A stretch of DNA of 56,671 bases from Heritagella caecorum (GCA_904419035.1 CAJFQL010000166.1:1-56671); one strand, 5' to 3'; counted from the first letter of the stretch, positions 1-8,269 are shown. The notes: generated by a model not told the origin, from the sequence alone. Made by a program: numbers and translations.

Positions 1-346
1 AGCCGGCAATTGACGCGGCCCCGCTGTTATTACCGCCTGTGACAATCTCATAGTTGTCATTTGTTTCGCCCTCTACCGCAATGCCGCGGCGGTTGGCAGC
101 CACCCCGGCAATCTGCGCAAAAACGTCCCTTATCCGCTCCGGCGTCCATTCGCCCTCGGCAGACGCTGTGACAATTCTACGCATCTCCGTGGCGTCAAGG
201 GCGTGAAAGAATTCCCCGTCATAGGAATAGTAATACGCGCCGAAGATATTGACACAGCAGAGCACCAGCGTAACGAGCAGCGCCGAGGCCATCAATATCC
301 ACGTCGAGCGCGTCTTGAGCAGGCGCTTCAACTCGAGCTTATACAT
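1..346 (-). CDS. ABC-2 type transporter permease, N-terminal part (runs off the window)
   Basis: This is the N-terminal ~115 residues of a membrane protein whose 3' end lies before the window. It opens MYKLELKRLLKTRSTW and then has a hydrophobic stretch (about residues 17-38), followed by an acidic extracytoplasmic-looking loop rich in D and E. A short basic start, one membrane segment and a large outside loop is the usual N-terminus of ABC-2 permeases. Its ATG overlaps the last codons of the ABC ATPase gene by 8 bases (shared ATGTATAA), so translation is probably coupled. With the ATPase it should form an exporter; the substrate cannot be told. The function rests mainly on context, since only the first segment is visible. 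Confidence 0.65.
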   Translation of the reverse strand, partial: MYKLELKRLLKTRSTWILMASALLVTLVLCCVNIFGAYYYSYDGEFFHALDATEMRRIVTASAEGEWTPERIRDVFAQIAGVAANRRGIAVEGETNDNYEIVTGGNNSGAASIAG

Positions 347-1223
347 CCTCCTGCCTCCTCTCGTCCTTGAAGAGCCAGAGGTACAAATCTTCCAGCCTCG
401 GCTCGGCCATCTCGCTGCCGCGCAGGAGCGGCGCGTCGGCGACGTAACGCACGAGGGTCCGTCCACCGCCCTCGTTTTTGAGCGACACGACGCGCACCTC
501 GCGCTCGGTCTGGGCGAGCAGCCCGTCCGGCACGAGCGCAGTAAATACCTTGCCCTCGACCGCGCGCAGCAGCTGCTCCGTCGTGCCGACGTCTATGAGC
601 CTGCCGTCCTTCATTATGGCGTTCTCGGCGGCGATGTACTCGATATCCGAGACAATGTGCGTCGAGATGAGCACTATCCTGTCACGTGCAAACTCGCTCA
701 AGAGGTTGCGGAAGCGCACTCTCTCCCCGGGGTCCAGGCCGCTGGTCGGCTCGTCGAGGATGAGCACCTCCGGGTCGTTGAGCATGGCCTGAGCTATGCC
801 GACGCGGCGCTGGGTGCCGCCGGATAACTTCTTGATTTTGTTCTTATAAACCCGCGTAAGCGAGAGGATATCGCACAGTTCTTCAATCTTTTTGTGCGCG
901 AAATCCCTTTCCAGCCCCTTGAGCGCCGCCATGTATTCGAGGTAGTCGGCGACAGTGAACTCCGGGTAAAACCCGAAATGCTGCGGCAGGTAGCCGAGCA
1001 TATCGCGCCACGCCTCGCCGAGTGCGCGCGTGTCCGCGCCGTCGCAGAGCACGCGGCCCGAGGTGGGCGTGAGTATGCCCGCGAGCATGCGCATGAGCGT
1101 GGTCTTGCCCGCGCCGTTGGCGCCTATCAGGCCCCAGACGCCGCTGGTGAGCGTGAGGCTCACATCATCCACGGCTGTCTTCTGACCGAAGCGTTTTGTG
1201 AGGTTTTGTATTTCAACTTTCAT
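339..1223 (-). CDS. ABC transporter ATP-binding protein
   Basis: A ~294-residue ABC ATPase. Visible motifs are Walker A (GANGAGKTT), the signature LSGGTQRRVGIAQAML, Walker B (VLILDEPTSGLDP) and the switch His in VLISTHIVSD. The C-terminal extension of ~80 residues is typical of ATPases paired with ABC-2 permeases (drug, bacteriocin or lipid export). I chose the ATG at 1223 (MKVEIQNLTKRFG) because AAAAGGAGC lies 8 bases upstream; an in-frame ATG six codons earlier has no such site. The gene overlaps the preceding membrane-protein gene by 11 bases and the following permease gene by 8, so the four minus-strand genes form one operon headed by an ECF sigma factor. The ATPase role is firm; the cargo is unknown. 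Confidence 0.92.
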   Translation of the reverse strand: MKVEIQNLTKRFGQKTAVDDVSLTLTSGVWGLIGANGAGKTTLMRMLAGILTPTSGRVLCDGADTRALGEAWRDMLGYLPQHFGFYPEFTVADYLEYMAALKGLERDFAHKKIEELCDILSLTRVYKNKIKKLSGGTQRRVGIAQAMLNDPEVLILDEPTSGLDPGERVRFRNLLSEFARDRIVLISTHIVSDIEYIAAENAIMKDGRLIDVGTTEQLLRAVEGKVFTALVPDGLLAQTEREVRVVSLKNEGGGRTLVRYVADAPLLRGSEMAEPRLEDLYLWLFKDERRQEDV

Positions 1224-1953
1224 AGCCAAGCTCCTTTTCAAGCTTTTTCTCCGAGAGCATCGCGCGGCACTCGCACATGAGCGCGGCGAGCGCGGCGAGG
1301 CAGATTGTTGCGGCCAAGAGCGGTGAGATGTGCAGCAGCCCCTTCGTGAAGCGCTCGGCGAGCATCCAGTACGCCGCAGCCAGCACGGCGCCCATCCCGG
1401 CCGCTATCATCACTGCGGACTCGCCCGCGTGCTCCAGCACGGCGAGGCTCAGCGCGGCCGTGAGCAGGAAGGGCGTCGCGACGAACACCAGCACCTCATA
1501 TGCCGCGCCGCCGAGCAGCAGCGCTATCGCGGAGATACACACCGCGTCGCCTATGCCCACCGCAACCAGCCGCGCGAGCATTATGTGCGCCGAGTTAAAG
1601 CGCGCGGCGGCCTCGATTTCCCGCATGCCGTAGCGCGCGGCGCGGTTGCAAAACGGCAGCAGCGTGAGCGCCGCCAGCTCGGCGGCTATGCTCGCGCAGG
1701 CGGGTATCAGCGCTTCATCCGGCGCAGCCACGCCCAGCACTGTGCAAATCAGCGCCAGCACCACGCCCTGCAGCAGCCATACAGGCAGGGCGATGAAGCG
1801 AAGCTGGGAGCGCACAAACTCCCACTTCCCTGCACGGCGCCTGACCGGGCGCAAACTGTACTCCCTGCGGCAGCGCTCGAGCAGTCCGTCCGGCACACTG
1901 CCGCCATATTGTCCGGCCGCCCGGAGGGCGGCTTTGACTTCGCGCGTAGTCAT
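1213..1953 (-). CDS. Multi-pass membrane protein between ECF sigma factor and ABC genes
   Basis: A 246-residue protein starting MTTREVKAALRAAGQYGG. The first ~45 residues are cytoplasmic and basic. After that come about six hydrophobic segments (for example LPVWLLQGVVLALICTVLGV and GMGAVLAAAYWMLA). It sits between the sigma factor (12 bases upstream) and the ABC ATPase (11-base overlap). Small cytoplasmic head plus membrane domain in this position is common for membrane anti-sigma factors or accessory subunits of regulated ABC exporters. I see no zinc-binding HxxxCxxC motif, so a classical ZAS anti-sigma call is not supported. The family is not recognised and the role is inferred from position only. 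Confidence 0.75.
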   Translation of the reverse strand: MTTREVKAALRAAGQYGGSVPDGLLERCRREYSLRPVRRRAGKWEFVRSQLRFIALPVWLLQGVVLALICTVLGVAAPDEALIPACASIAAELAALTLLPFCNRAARYGMREIEAAARFNSAHIMLARLVAVGIGDAVCISAIALLLGGAAYEVLVFVATPFLLTAALSLAVLEHAGESAVMIAAGMGAVLAAAYWMLAERFTKGLLHISPLLAATICLAALAALMCECRAMLSEKKLEKELGYES

Positions 1954-1965
1954 GGTTATCTCCCT

Positions 1966-2460
1966 TCACAGCAGTTTTTTGAGCTTCTTCAGGCCCGCAC
2001 GCGAGCGCGACTGCGCCGTGCGCATCGGTATGCTCAACACTTCGGCGCACTCTCTGAGGGTCAATCCCTGGATATAGCACAGCTCTATGACCTCGCGCTG
2101 CCCGCTGTCGAGCGCTGAGAGCGCGCTCGCAAGGTCAGCGGAAAACTCTGCCCGCTCAAAGCCCGGGTCAGTTTGAGGCAGGTCACAGAGCTCCGCGCCT
2201 TCCCTCGCGCCGCGCCAGCAGTCTGCGCAGACGTTGGACGCTATCTTGTAGAGCCAGGCGCGGAAATGTCCGCGGTGTACATACGCCTCGAGATGGCGCA
2301 CGGCCCTCAGGAAGGTCTCCTGCGCGGCGTCCTCGCCCAGTTCAGGCGGGGTGTGACGGCGGCAATAGCTGAGTATCTCCGGATAATACCCGCTTATAAG
2401 CTCGTCCAGCGCCCTCATGTCGCCGGACTCCAGCCTGCTGCATAGCTCCATATCCCGCAC
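1966..2460 (-). CDS. RNA polymerase sigma factor, ECF (sigma-70) family
   Basis: A ~164-residue ECF sigma factor. Region 2 is visible in DAAQETFLRAVRHLEAY and FRAWLYKIASNVCADCWR, and region 4 in the helix-turn-helix QREVIELCYIQGLTLREC followed by VLSIPMRTAQSRSRAGLK. It should direct RNA polymerase to a small regulon, probably including this operon. Start choice: a GTG at 2475 overlaps the SD-like GGAGG itself, so the GTG at 2460, 8 bases after GGAGG, is the better start; an ATG at 2451 is also possible. The following genes encode a membrane protein and an ABC exporter, suggesting an envelope-stress or export regulon. I see no separate recognisable anti-sigma gene. Confidence 0.9.
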   Translation of the reverse strand: MRDMELCSRLESGDMRALDELISGYYPEILSYCRRHTPPELGEDAAQETFLRAVRHLEAYVHRGHFRAWLYKIASNVCADCWRGAREGAELCDLPQTDPGFERAEFSADLASALSALDSGQREVIELCYIQGLTLRECAEVLSIPMRTAQSRSRAGLKKLKKLL

Positions 2461-2487
2461 GCCTCTCACCTCCACTCGCGGCCGCTC

Positions 2488-2515
2488 AATATATGTAACG
2501 CAAAAACGCAGGCAA
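2488..2515 (-). promoter_or_regulatory. Putative promoter of sigma factor/ABC operon
   Basis: On the minus strand, TTGCCT (2515-2510) and TATATT (2493-2488) are separated by 16 bases, 28 bases ahead of the chosen GTG start. The match to the housekeeping consensus is moderate. An ECF-type promoter could equally be present and would not be recognised by this test. Confidence 0.4.
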
Positions 2516-2864
2516 ATGATTTAACTCTTTCAATTTTATTTTACCAAATTGTCTGCCTTACATGAAGAAAAACAACGCCTGTTTTAATAAACTGCCCCAG
2601 ATTGTACGGACTGTTACAAAAAGGCGCCCATGTAGGGAAATATGAAAATCTAAGCGGCGCCTCTCCAGTCTTTAGCCGGATGCGCTCGTGGTTGCTGAAG
2701 TGGATATAGCGGCCGGGCATCTCGTTTGCTTTTGGGAACATAGCCGGTTTGTGCCGGTAAATGTACTCTGTTCTAGGATGGAGAAAAAACTTTCTTCCAA
2801 TGTTCTTCCATTTCCCCCCTCGTTTTATTTAAACACGTGTGTAATTTCTTTTGCTCATAGAATT
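2516..2864. other. Gene-free stretch
   Basis: This is mostly AT-richer DNA between divergently ending operons. I find no convincing coding frame. The only structure noticed is AGGCGCC (2632-2638) pairing with GGCGCCT (2656-2662). Confidence 0.5.
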
Positions 2865-2903
2865 GCCCCCCTGACGTAGGAAAATAGACTACGTCAGGGG
2901 GGC
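2865..2903. terminator. Long perfect hairpin, probable terminator downstream of metal ATPase gene
   Basis: GCCCCCCTGACGTAG (2865-2879) pairs perfectly with CTACGTCAGGGGGGC (2889-2903) around a 9-base loop. It lies 66 bases past the stop of the ATPase gene. The T-tracts on both sides are short, so it may act in either direction or be bidirectional. Confidence 0.6.
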
Positions 2904-2968
2904 TTTGCATATTTCTGTTTTACCGGGTCTGTTCACACAATGCGCAGTTTAGGCAGTCTACGCAGCTG

Positions 2969-5047
2969 TTAAATAAGCCGGGTCATGCTGTGCAGGCTCA
3001 CCGCTACAGTTGAAAGGTTGTGGGCTGTAGCGCTTGTCGCAGGAGGCAGCGCACCAACCAGTCCGAGTGCTATCAGGGCTGCGTTGAAACCTATAACGAA
3101 GCGGTAGTTTGCGCGGATTCGGGCCATTAGCCTGAGCGCTATCTTGCGCAGGATGACCAGTTGCTCCAGCTCGCCCTCGGAAATGGTTATATCCGCTATT
3201 TCCCGGGCTATAGCTGCCCCGGAACTTATCGCTATGCCGGCGCTCGCCGCAGAGAGAGCAGGAGAGTCATTGATACCATCCCCAACCATTATGACCGTGT
3301 GTCCGTTCCGGCACAACTGCTGGACATATTCTGCCTTGTCCTCAGGCAGCACCTCTGCCCGATAGTCGTCCACACCCACCTCGGCTGCTATTGCCCCAGC
3401 CGTACGCTGACTGTCGCCTGTGAGCATAACGCACTTACCTACGCCCAGGCTTTTGAGCTCTTCAATTATCTCTTTTGCGTTTGCGTGCAGCGGGTCGGAT
3501 ATACAGATAACAGCGGCCAATTTCCCCGCTATGGAGAGGTACAGATGCGAATAACAGGCCGGTATGGCCTCGAATTTTCCCTGTTCGTTTTCCGGTACAA
3601 CGCAGTGCTCGTCCTCAAATATGAAGTGTGCCGAGCCTATCTGGACGGTCTCTTCTCCCACTCTGCTGGATATGCCGTGGGCCACGATGTACTCCACCTT
3701 GCTGTGTAGTTCCTCGTGCGAGAGCCCCAGTTCCTGCGCTTTGCGCACTACTGCATTTGCCATGGAGTGCGGGAAGTGCTCCTCAAGGCAGGCAGCCAAC
3801 CGCAGCATTTCATGCTGCTCCTTGCCTCCGAAAGTGACAATGTCCACAACTTCCGGGCAGGCGCGTGTAAGTGTGCCGGTCTTGTCGAAGACTATAGTAT
3901 CCGCGTAAGCCACAGCCTCCAGGAATTTGCCGCCCTTGACCGTAATATGGTGGCTGCCGCACTCGCGCATGGCCGATAGCACGGCCAGAGGCATGGCGAG
4001 CTTGAGTGCGCAGCTGAAATCCACCATGAGCACGGAAAGTGCCCTTGTGACATTGCGAGTCAGCAGATAGCCAAGTGCCGAACCCAGAAGAGTATATGGC
4101 ACAAGCTTGTCGGCCAGCCCGGCCGCTTTAGACTCGGCCGCGCTCTTGAGCCGCTCGGAATCCTCTATCATGGAAACTATCCGGTCGTAACGTGTGCCGC
4201 CGCTCATATGGGTGACTCTCAGGATGCATTCTCCCTCTTCAACCACCATACCGGCATAAACCGTAGTGCCCGGGCGCTTTACCACAGGTTCCGACTCGCC
4301 GGTGAGCGATGACTGATTAACCATCACTTCGCCGCCGGCGACGACTCCGTCCACTGGCACCACGCCGCCCATATGTACGGTGACAGTATCTCCCTCGCGT
4401 ATCTGAGCCACAGGGATAAGGCGCTCTTCACCATCTTCGCCGCGAACCCAGGCCCGGTCCACATTGAGACTCATCGTTCGCGCAAGTGAATCTACGCTGC
4501 GCTTGTGTGTCCACTCCTCCAGCAGCTCGCCGAGTTCCAGCAGGAACATAACGCTCCCGGCTGTGCCGAAATCGCCGCGTGCCATGGAAATGCCTATGCT
4601 CAGCGCGTCGAGTATTTCCACTTTCAGCTTACCGGAAAAGAGGCAGCCAAGACCGTGCCGCAAAAATGGCACCGCATGCCACAGGCAGCGCACTATCTTG
4701 AACGTCCTGGGGAAAAGCAGCGAGCTAACGGCCTTGCGGATACACATGCCCACCAGCTTCTCCTCATAGTACCGGTTGAGCTCGCGCGGGCTGTGCTCTG
4801 GAGCAAGGGCCATAACGGCGGGGGCGGTGTAGGTAAACGCGCCTATGGCCTTGATAACTGTATCCCGCTCGCCTTCCTTATAATATATAATGGCGCAGCC
4901 GGTACGCTCATGTACCGCCGCGCTCTCACACCAGGGCTGTGACTCCAGATAGGCCTGGAGCAAATCTGCCTGGGCAATAGTCATTTTTCCATCGCCGGCA
5001 CGTATACGCATGCGGCCGCGCGTCTCGTGGAGTATGCTTGCTTTCAT
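2969..5047 (-). CDS. Heavy-metal-type P-type ATPase (P1B-like) with altered CPx motif
   Basis: A 692-residue membrane cation pump. Visible features: an N-terminal HMA-like region without CxxC (starting MKASILHETRGRMRIR), the actuator-domain loop SLTGES (~247-252), the phosphorylation motif DKTGTLT (Asp ~388), and the hinge GDGINDSPAL followed by a terminal pair of membrane helices. The usual CPC/CPH metal site in the sixth helix is replaced by SCALKLAMP (~345-353), so the transported metal cannot be assigned from the classical rules; manganese, zinc or iron export are all possible. It is the last gene of a minus-strand set with an 86-residue membrane-associated protein and a 26-residue peptide, downstream of an AraC regulator. 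P-type ATPase identity is firm; direction (export) follows family habit. Confidence 0.9.
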   Translation of the reverse strand: MKASILHETRGRMRIRAGDGKMTIAQADLLQAYLESQPWCESAAVHERTGCAIIYYKEGERDTVIKAIGAFTYTAPAVMALAPEHSPRELNRYYEEKLVGMCIRKAVSSLLFPRTFKIVRCLWHAVPFLRHGLGCLFSGKLKVEILDALSIGISMARGDFGTAGSVMFLLELGELLEEWTHKRSVDSLARTMSLNVDRAWVRGEDGEERLIPVAQIREGDTVTVHMGGVVPVDGVVAGGEVMVNQSSLTGESEPVVKRPGTTVYAGMVVEEGECILRVTHMSGGTRYDRIVSMIEDSERLKSAAESKAAGLADKLVPYTLLGSALGYLLTRNVTRALSVLMVDFSCALKLAMPLAVLSAMRECGSHHITVKGGKFLEAVAYADTIVFDKTGTLTRACPEVVDIVTFGGKEQHEMLRLAACLEEHFPHSMANAVVRKAQELGLSHEELHSKVEYIVAHGISSRVGEETVQIGSAHFIFEDEHCVVPENEQGKFEAIPACYSHLYLSIAGKLAAVICISDPLHANAKEIIEELKSLGVGKCVMLTGDSQRTAGAIAAEVGVDDYRAEVLPEDKAEYVQQLCRNGHTVIMVGDGINDSPALSAASAGIAISSGAAIAREIADITISEGELEQLVILRKIALRLMARIRANYRFVIGFNAALIALGLVGALPPATSATAHNLSTVAVSLHSMTRLI

Positions 5048-5140
5048 AACATCACCTTATAAAAAAGACAGCTGCGCCAAAAGCCCGGCAGCCTGTCAAC
5101 AGCGGGCCGTGCATCCGGCACGGCCCCGCCGTATCCCACG

Positions 5141-5401
5141 TTATTCCGCGGTGTTCTCCACCTCAGCGGCCTCAGCCTCGGCGCGCTCGGCATTAATGTC
5201 CTTGGCGCCCGCAATAATGTCGGCCACATTCTCCTGAGCGGTGGTCACAGTAGACATCACCGACTCCTTTGCACGCAGCCCGGCCGCAGCTATGTGCGTA
5301 TAGGCCTTTTTCGCGTCCTTGCTGGTCAGCAGCTTGATCCCCACGGACCCAAAGAGTACGCCGCCGGCAAACAGAGCTGCGCACTTGCTGTTACTGTTCA
5401 T
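5141..5401 (-). CDS. Small membrane-associated protein next to P-type ATPase (DUF6110-like)
   Basis: An 86-residue protein with one hydrophobic N-terminal segment (KCAALFAGGVLFGSVGIKLL, ~6-25). This is followed by an alanine-, glutamate- and lysine-rich helix that is probably amphipathic or coiled-coil and ends acidic. It has a good SD (AGGAGGGATATAGT before ATG). From memory, short proteins of this build (DUF6110) sit beside P1B-like ATPases in clostridia and enterococci; I could not check this. It lies 93 bases before the ATPase and 27 bases after a 26-residue peptide gene. It may be a chaperone, anchor or regulatory subunit of the pump; that is inference. Confidence 0.75.
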   Translation of the reverse strand: MNSNSKCAALFAGGVLFGSVGIKLLTSKDAKKAYTHIAAAGLRAKESVMSTVTTAQENVADIIAGAKDINAERAEAEAAEVENTAE

Positions 5402-5428
5402 ACTATATCCCTCCTGAGAATTGCGCTG

Positions 5429-5509
5429 TTACTTGTGCTTATAGCCGGTAACCATGACCATGATCATGCAAATCACGGCTCCCCAGGCCCAAAAACGATG
5501 CTGTTTCAT
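5429..5509 (-). CDS. 26-residue single-span membrane peptide
   Basis: A very short gene with a strong ribosome site (GGGAGGTGACAAG directly before ATG). It encodes MKQHRFWAWGAVICMIMVMV followed by TGYKHK. The layout is a basic start, an ~18-residue hydrophobic helix and a basic tail. It lies between a consensus-like promoter (5581-5553) and the 86-residue protein gene, so it is the first gene of the metal-ATPase operon. From memory it resembles small families such as DUF6219 found in clostridial metal-transport loci. Translation is supported by the SD and operon position; function is unknown. Confidence 0.65.
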   Translation of the reverse strand: MKQHRFWAWGAVICMIMVMVTGYKHK

Positions 5510-5552
5510 CTTGTCACCTCCCGGGGTGTCATAGCGCGCTCCGGCGCAGGCA

Positions 5553-5581
5553 TGTATACTATCACATATGTCCGCAGTCAA
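5553..5581 (-). promoter_or_regulatory. Promoter of metal-ATPase operon
   Basis: Minus strand: TTGACT (5581-5576), a 17-base spacer, TATACA (5558-5553). It lies in the gap between the araC-type gene and the 26-residue peptide, giving a ~35-base leader. Confidence 0.65.
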
Positions 5582-5611
5582 CTGTCGCTTTTGGACTCAA
5601 TTTCACCGGAA

Positions 5612-6487
5612 TCAGACATTTTTCTCGCGCTGTGTCCTTCTGTACACCAGAGGTGAAAGCGAGTACCGGCGTTTAAACTCCACGCCGAACTGGCTGGCGC
5701 TGCCGTATCCCACTGATTCCGCTATCCGGAACACCGGCAAGTTAGTGGCGCTGAGAAGCTCGCAGGCCCTCTCCATACGGCGGTTTAGCAGGTACGCATG
5801 TACGCTCTCACCGTAGAGCTCACGAAAGCACTCCTTGAATGAGGTGGGCGCTATTCTGAAGCGGCTGCTTAGTTCATCTATAGTGAGCTTCTCTCCTATG
5901 TTTGACAGCATGTAGTCATGTATACGGCGCACCGTCTCGACAAGGTAGGGGTCTCTGTACCTGGGTTTTCCGGTCCTGCCTCCGGATTCCCCACGCCGCG
6001 TGAGCAGGTATAGCAGCTCTGCAAACTTCATTGCACAGTATCTGCCCCTGTCGCCGGCAGGAAGGTTCCTGAGCGCAGAGAAAACCGCCTCACTCCACGC
6101 GCTCTGACCATAAATATATACCCCGCCCTTTCCAGCGAGGAAGTCTTCGCTCAAGGCTCTCACATCCTCGCCTGGCGCAAACATTTCGCACAAGCCGTCT
6201 TCACCGCTCAGGTCCACACAGATAAGCACACCTTTAAGCCTGCTGGATGCGAACCTGAACACATGCTCCCTCCCCCCTGCCATGAGCAAAATCTGCCGGT
6301 TGGAACACTTCCCGGCTTCTGTTCGTATGTCCCCCGAGGTGCAAAACAGAGCTTCAACACAGCACTCCCTGCCACACAGCACTGCGCTCTCCGGCAGATA
6401 TGTGTCCAGTTCACAGCAGCGCACCCCAGGCACGCACTCTCCGGCCTCTACAAATCCGGTCGAACTCTCCAATACCCTTTCAAGCAC
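5612..6487 (-). CDS. AraC family transcriptional regulator
   Basis: A ~291-residue regulator. The C-terminal ~100 residues carry two helix-turn-helix units: IGEKLTIDELSSRFRIAPTS, then ACELLSATNLPVFRIAESVG and YGSASQFGVEFKRRYSLSP. This is the AraC/XylS pattern. The N-terminal ~180 residues should sense a ligand and are not recognisable. Start choice: an in-frame ATG at 6523 lies only 5 bases from the -10 box and would need a leaderless mRNA, whereas the GTG at 6487 follows GGAGG by 7 bases. It precedes the metal-ATPase genes in the same direction and is their likely regulator, perhaps for iron or heme; that is inference. Confidence 0.88.
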   Translation of the reverse strand: MLERVLESSTGFVEAGECVPGVRCCELDTYLPESAVLCGRECCVEALFCTSGDIRTEAGKCSNRQILLMAGGREHVFRFASSRLKGVLICVDLSGEDGLCEMFAPGEDVRALSEDFLAGKGGVYIYGQSAWSEAVFSALRNLPAGDRGRYCAMKFAELLYLLTRRGESGGRTGKPRYRDPYLVETVRRIHDYMLSNIGEKLTIDELSSRFRIAPTSFKECFRELYGESVHAYLLNRRMERACELLSATNLPVFRIAESVGYGSASQFGVEFKRRYSLSPLVYRRTQREKNV

Positions 6488-6505
6488 CGTAACACCTCCA
6501 CGCAA

Positions 6506-6560
6506 GTTAGCTTCAACTAACATTGTTGATTATAGACCACTAACTTGTTTTTGTCAAGTT
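6506..6560 (-). promoter_or_regulatory. araC-type gene promoter with two dyads (probable operators)
   Basis: Minus strand: TTGACA (6557-6552), a 17-base spacer, TATAAT (6534-6529), a full consensus match. AACTTG/CAAGTT (6542-6547 and 6555-6560) overlaps the -35 box, and GTTAG/CTAAC (6506-6510 and 6517-6521) covers the expected start site. Such dyads over -35 and +1 fit repression or autoregulation. Confidence 0.75.
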
Positions 6561-6572
6561 ACCCGCAAACGT

Positions 6573-6600
6573 AAAAGGCCCGGGGGTCAGACCCCGGGCC
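6573..6600 (-). terminator. Rho-independent terminator of SLH/Ig-like gene
   Basis: Read on the minus strand, GGCCCGGGG (6600-6592) pairs with CCCCGGGCC (6585-6577), followed by TTTT. It lies 18 bases past the stop codon. Confidence 0.8.
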
Positions 6601-6618
6601 AACAGGCTGATACGTTTA

Positions 6619-7533
6619 TTATTGTTCCCGCGCTTCGAGCACGCCTATGGCTCTGACGAGCATCTCAGCCGCATCGGCGCGGGTCAGGGTCTCAGAGAAG
6701 GCCGAGCCCTCGGTTATAACGCCGCAGGCGGCGAGGTTAGACGTGGCCTGGGCTGCCCAGTCTGCCACCTGGCCGGTGAGCGCAGTGGCAGTGACGTCCG
6801 TGGTGTCCAGGACGTTATCAAGCATCACGGCGGCCTCCTGCTTGGTTATGGCGCTGTCCGGATTGAATACCGCTCCCCCGTCCACGCTGTAGCCGCTGAC
6901 TATTCCGTCCATCAGTGCGGTGGCGACATAGGGTTTGAGCCAGGATTCGATATCTCCGTCGTCGGCAAAGCCTGTGGCGGCGACACCGCTGAGCAGCTCG
7001 TCGCCGGCTAGGGTCATACACATGGAGAGGAACTCAGCGCGTGTGACCTCGCGCTCCGGCGAAAAGACCTGCACGCCGCCGACTGTCTCGGCCGTGAATA
7101 TGCCGTACTCAGAAAGGGCCGTGGCGGCGTATGCGTCCGGATGGCCGGCCATGTCGGCGTAAGTTGTCTGTGTCTTCTGCTTTTCAATTTTAATGATGAC
7201 GGTGGCCTCCTGGCTGCGTGCTCCGGTGTCGTCCACGGCGCGGTAGCCGAAATAGTCGCGGCCCTTGCGGTTGGCGTCGGGCGTGTAGACGAACCGGCCG
7301 TCACTTGTGAGCTCCACCGTGCCCTTGGTAGGCTCGGTGGTTATCTCAAACGTGACCGGGTCGCCCTCGGGGTCCACGGCTGAGAGCGTGCCGCCGACAC
7401 AGACATTTCGATAGGTCGTGAGCTCCAGGTTTTCGGCGACGGGCGCGCCGGATACGGCGGCGGCCGCGCCAACCGACAGAGCCAGAGAGAGCGAAAGTAC
7501 CAGGCAGGCCGCTTTAAACTTGCGTTTGTGCAT
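6619..7533 (-). CDS. Exported SLH-domain protein with Ig/cadherin-like domain
   Basis: A ~304-residue secreted protein. A signal peptide (MHKRKFKAACLVLSLSLAL..., cleavage near AVSGAPVA) precedes a cadherin/Ig-like domain (~35-115; DPEGDPVTFEI, RFVYTPDANRKGRDYFGY). Three SLH-type repeats (~125-300) follow, with the second (SWLKPYVATALMDGIVSGYS) the clearest. SLH repeats anchor proteins to secondary cell-wall polymer, so this is a wall-bound surface protein. I chose the second of two near ATGs (7533) because GGAGG sits 7 bases before it and only 1 base before the first. It is divergent from an ECF sigma/anti-sigma pair and is a likely target of that pair; this is inference. Confidence 0.87.
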   Translation of the reverse strand: MHKRKFKAACLVLSLSLALSVGAAAAVSGAPVAENLELTTYRNVCVGGTLSAVDPEGDPVTFEITTEPTKGTVELTSDGRFVYTPDANRKGRDYFGYRAVDDTGARSQEATVIIKIEKQKTQTTYADMAGHPDAYAATALSEYGIFTAETVGGVQVFSPEREVTRAEFLSMCMTLAGDELLSGVAATGFADDGDIESWLKPYVATALMDGIVSGYSVDGGAVFNPDSAITKQEAAVMLDNVLDTTDVTATALTGQVADWAAQATSNLAACGVITEGSAFSETLTRADAAEMLVRAIGVLEAREQ

Positions 7534-7593
7534 GTACATACCTCCAAGAAAGTGGTATGCCTAGTTTGAGCGGCACAGCGCCAAAATATGCGC

Positions 7594-7622
7594 TTTACGC
7601 GGACTTAACAATGCGTTATAAT
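7594..7622 (+). promoter_or_regulatory. Putative promoter of ECF sigma / RsgI-like operon
   Basis: TTTACG (7594-7599), 17 bases, TATAAT (7617-7622). The ~70-base leader contains TGCACCC near 7640 pairing with GGGTGCA near 7670, an imperfect hairpin just upstream of the SD. Only the -10 box is a strong match. Confidence 0.5.
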
Positions 7623-7699
7623 CAGCTTGAAAAATTTTTTTGCACCCATGCAATAAAACGGCATGCGGGTGCATTGTTAGTGTAGAGGCGGGAGAAAGG

Positions 7700-8269
7700 A
7701 TGCTTACAATATTCCTGGTCCAAACGGCCGCGCTGTCCGGGAGCGACGCCGAAGAGCTGGACCGCTGCCTTGCCCGCATGGCGCACGGTGACACGGATGC
7801 GCTGGGCCGTCTGTACGAACTCACAAGCGACGCGGTATACGGCTATGCGTTGAGCCTCACAAAAAACGCTCACGACGCCGAAGACGTAATGCAGGAGACC
7901 TTTGTGCGTGCACACCTGGCCGCCGGGAGCTACTCTTCCCAGGGCAAACCTACGGCCTGGCTGCTGCGAATCACAAGGAACCTGGCTCTGATGCGTCTGC
8001 GTGAAGGCGGCAAGTCCGTCACGATGTCCCCCGAGGACTGGATGGAGGAGTTTGCCGACCGACCCGATTTCACTGCCGAAGACGCCATGACGCTCACCCA
8101 GCTCATGGACGCGCTGAGCGATGAAGAACGGGAGATAGTCACACTGCACGCCCTCACCGGTTTCAAGCACCGGGAGATCGCCGCGATGCTGGATTTGGCT
8201 CTGCCCACCGTACTGAGTAAGTACCACCGCGCAATCAAAAAACTAAAATCTATACTGCAAGGAGGTTAA
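7700..8269 (+). CDS. RNA polymerase sigma factor, ECF family
   Basis: A 189-residue sigma factor. Region 2 is seen in HDAEDVMQETFVRAHLAAGS and PTAWLLRITRNLALMRLR, and region 4 in LSDEEREIVTLHALTGFKH followed by REIAAMLDLALPTVLSKYHR. The ATG at 7700 follows GGAGAAAGG; an ATG 60 bases upstream in frame has no SD and lies inside a hairpin. The stop codon is embedded in the SD of the next gene (3-base gap), so sigma factor and anti-sigma are translationally linked. It probably reads a cell-envelope or polysaccharide signal through the RsgI-like partner and drives surface-protein genes nearby; the regulon itself is not visible. Confidence 0.93.
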   Translation: MLTIFLVQTAALSGSDAEELDRCLARMAHGDTDALGRLYELTSDAVYGYALSLTKNAHDAEDVMQETFVRAHLAAGSYSSQGKPTAWLLRITRNLALMRLREGGKSVTMSPEDWMEEFADRPDFTAEDAMTLTQLMDALSDEEREIVTLHALTGFKHREIAAMLDLALPTVLSKYHRAIKKLKSILQGG

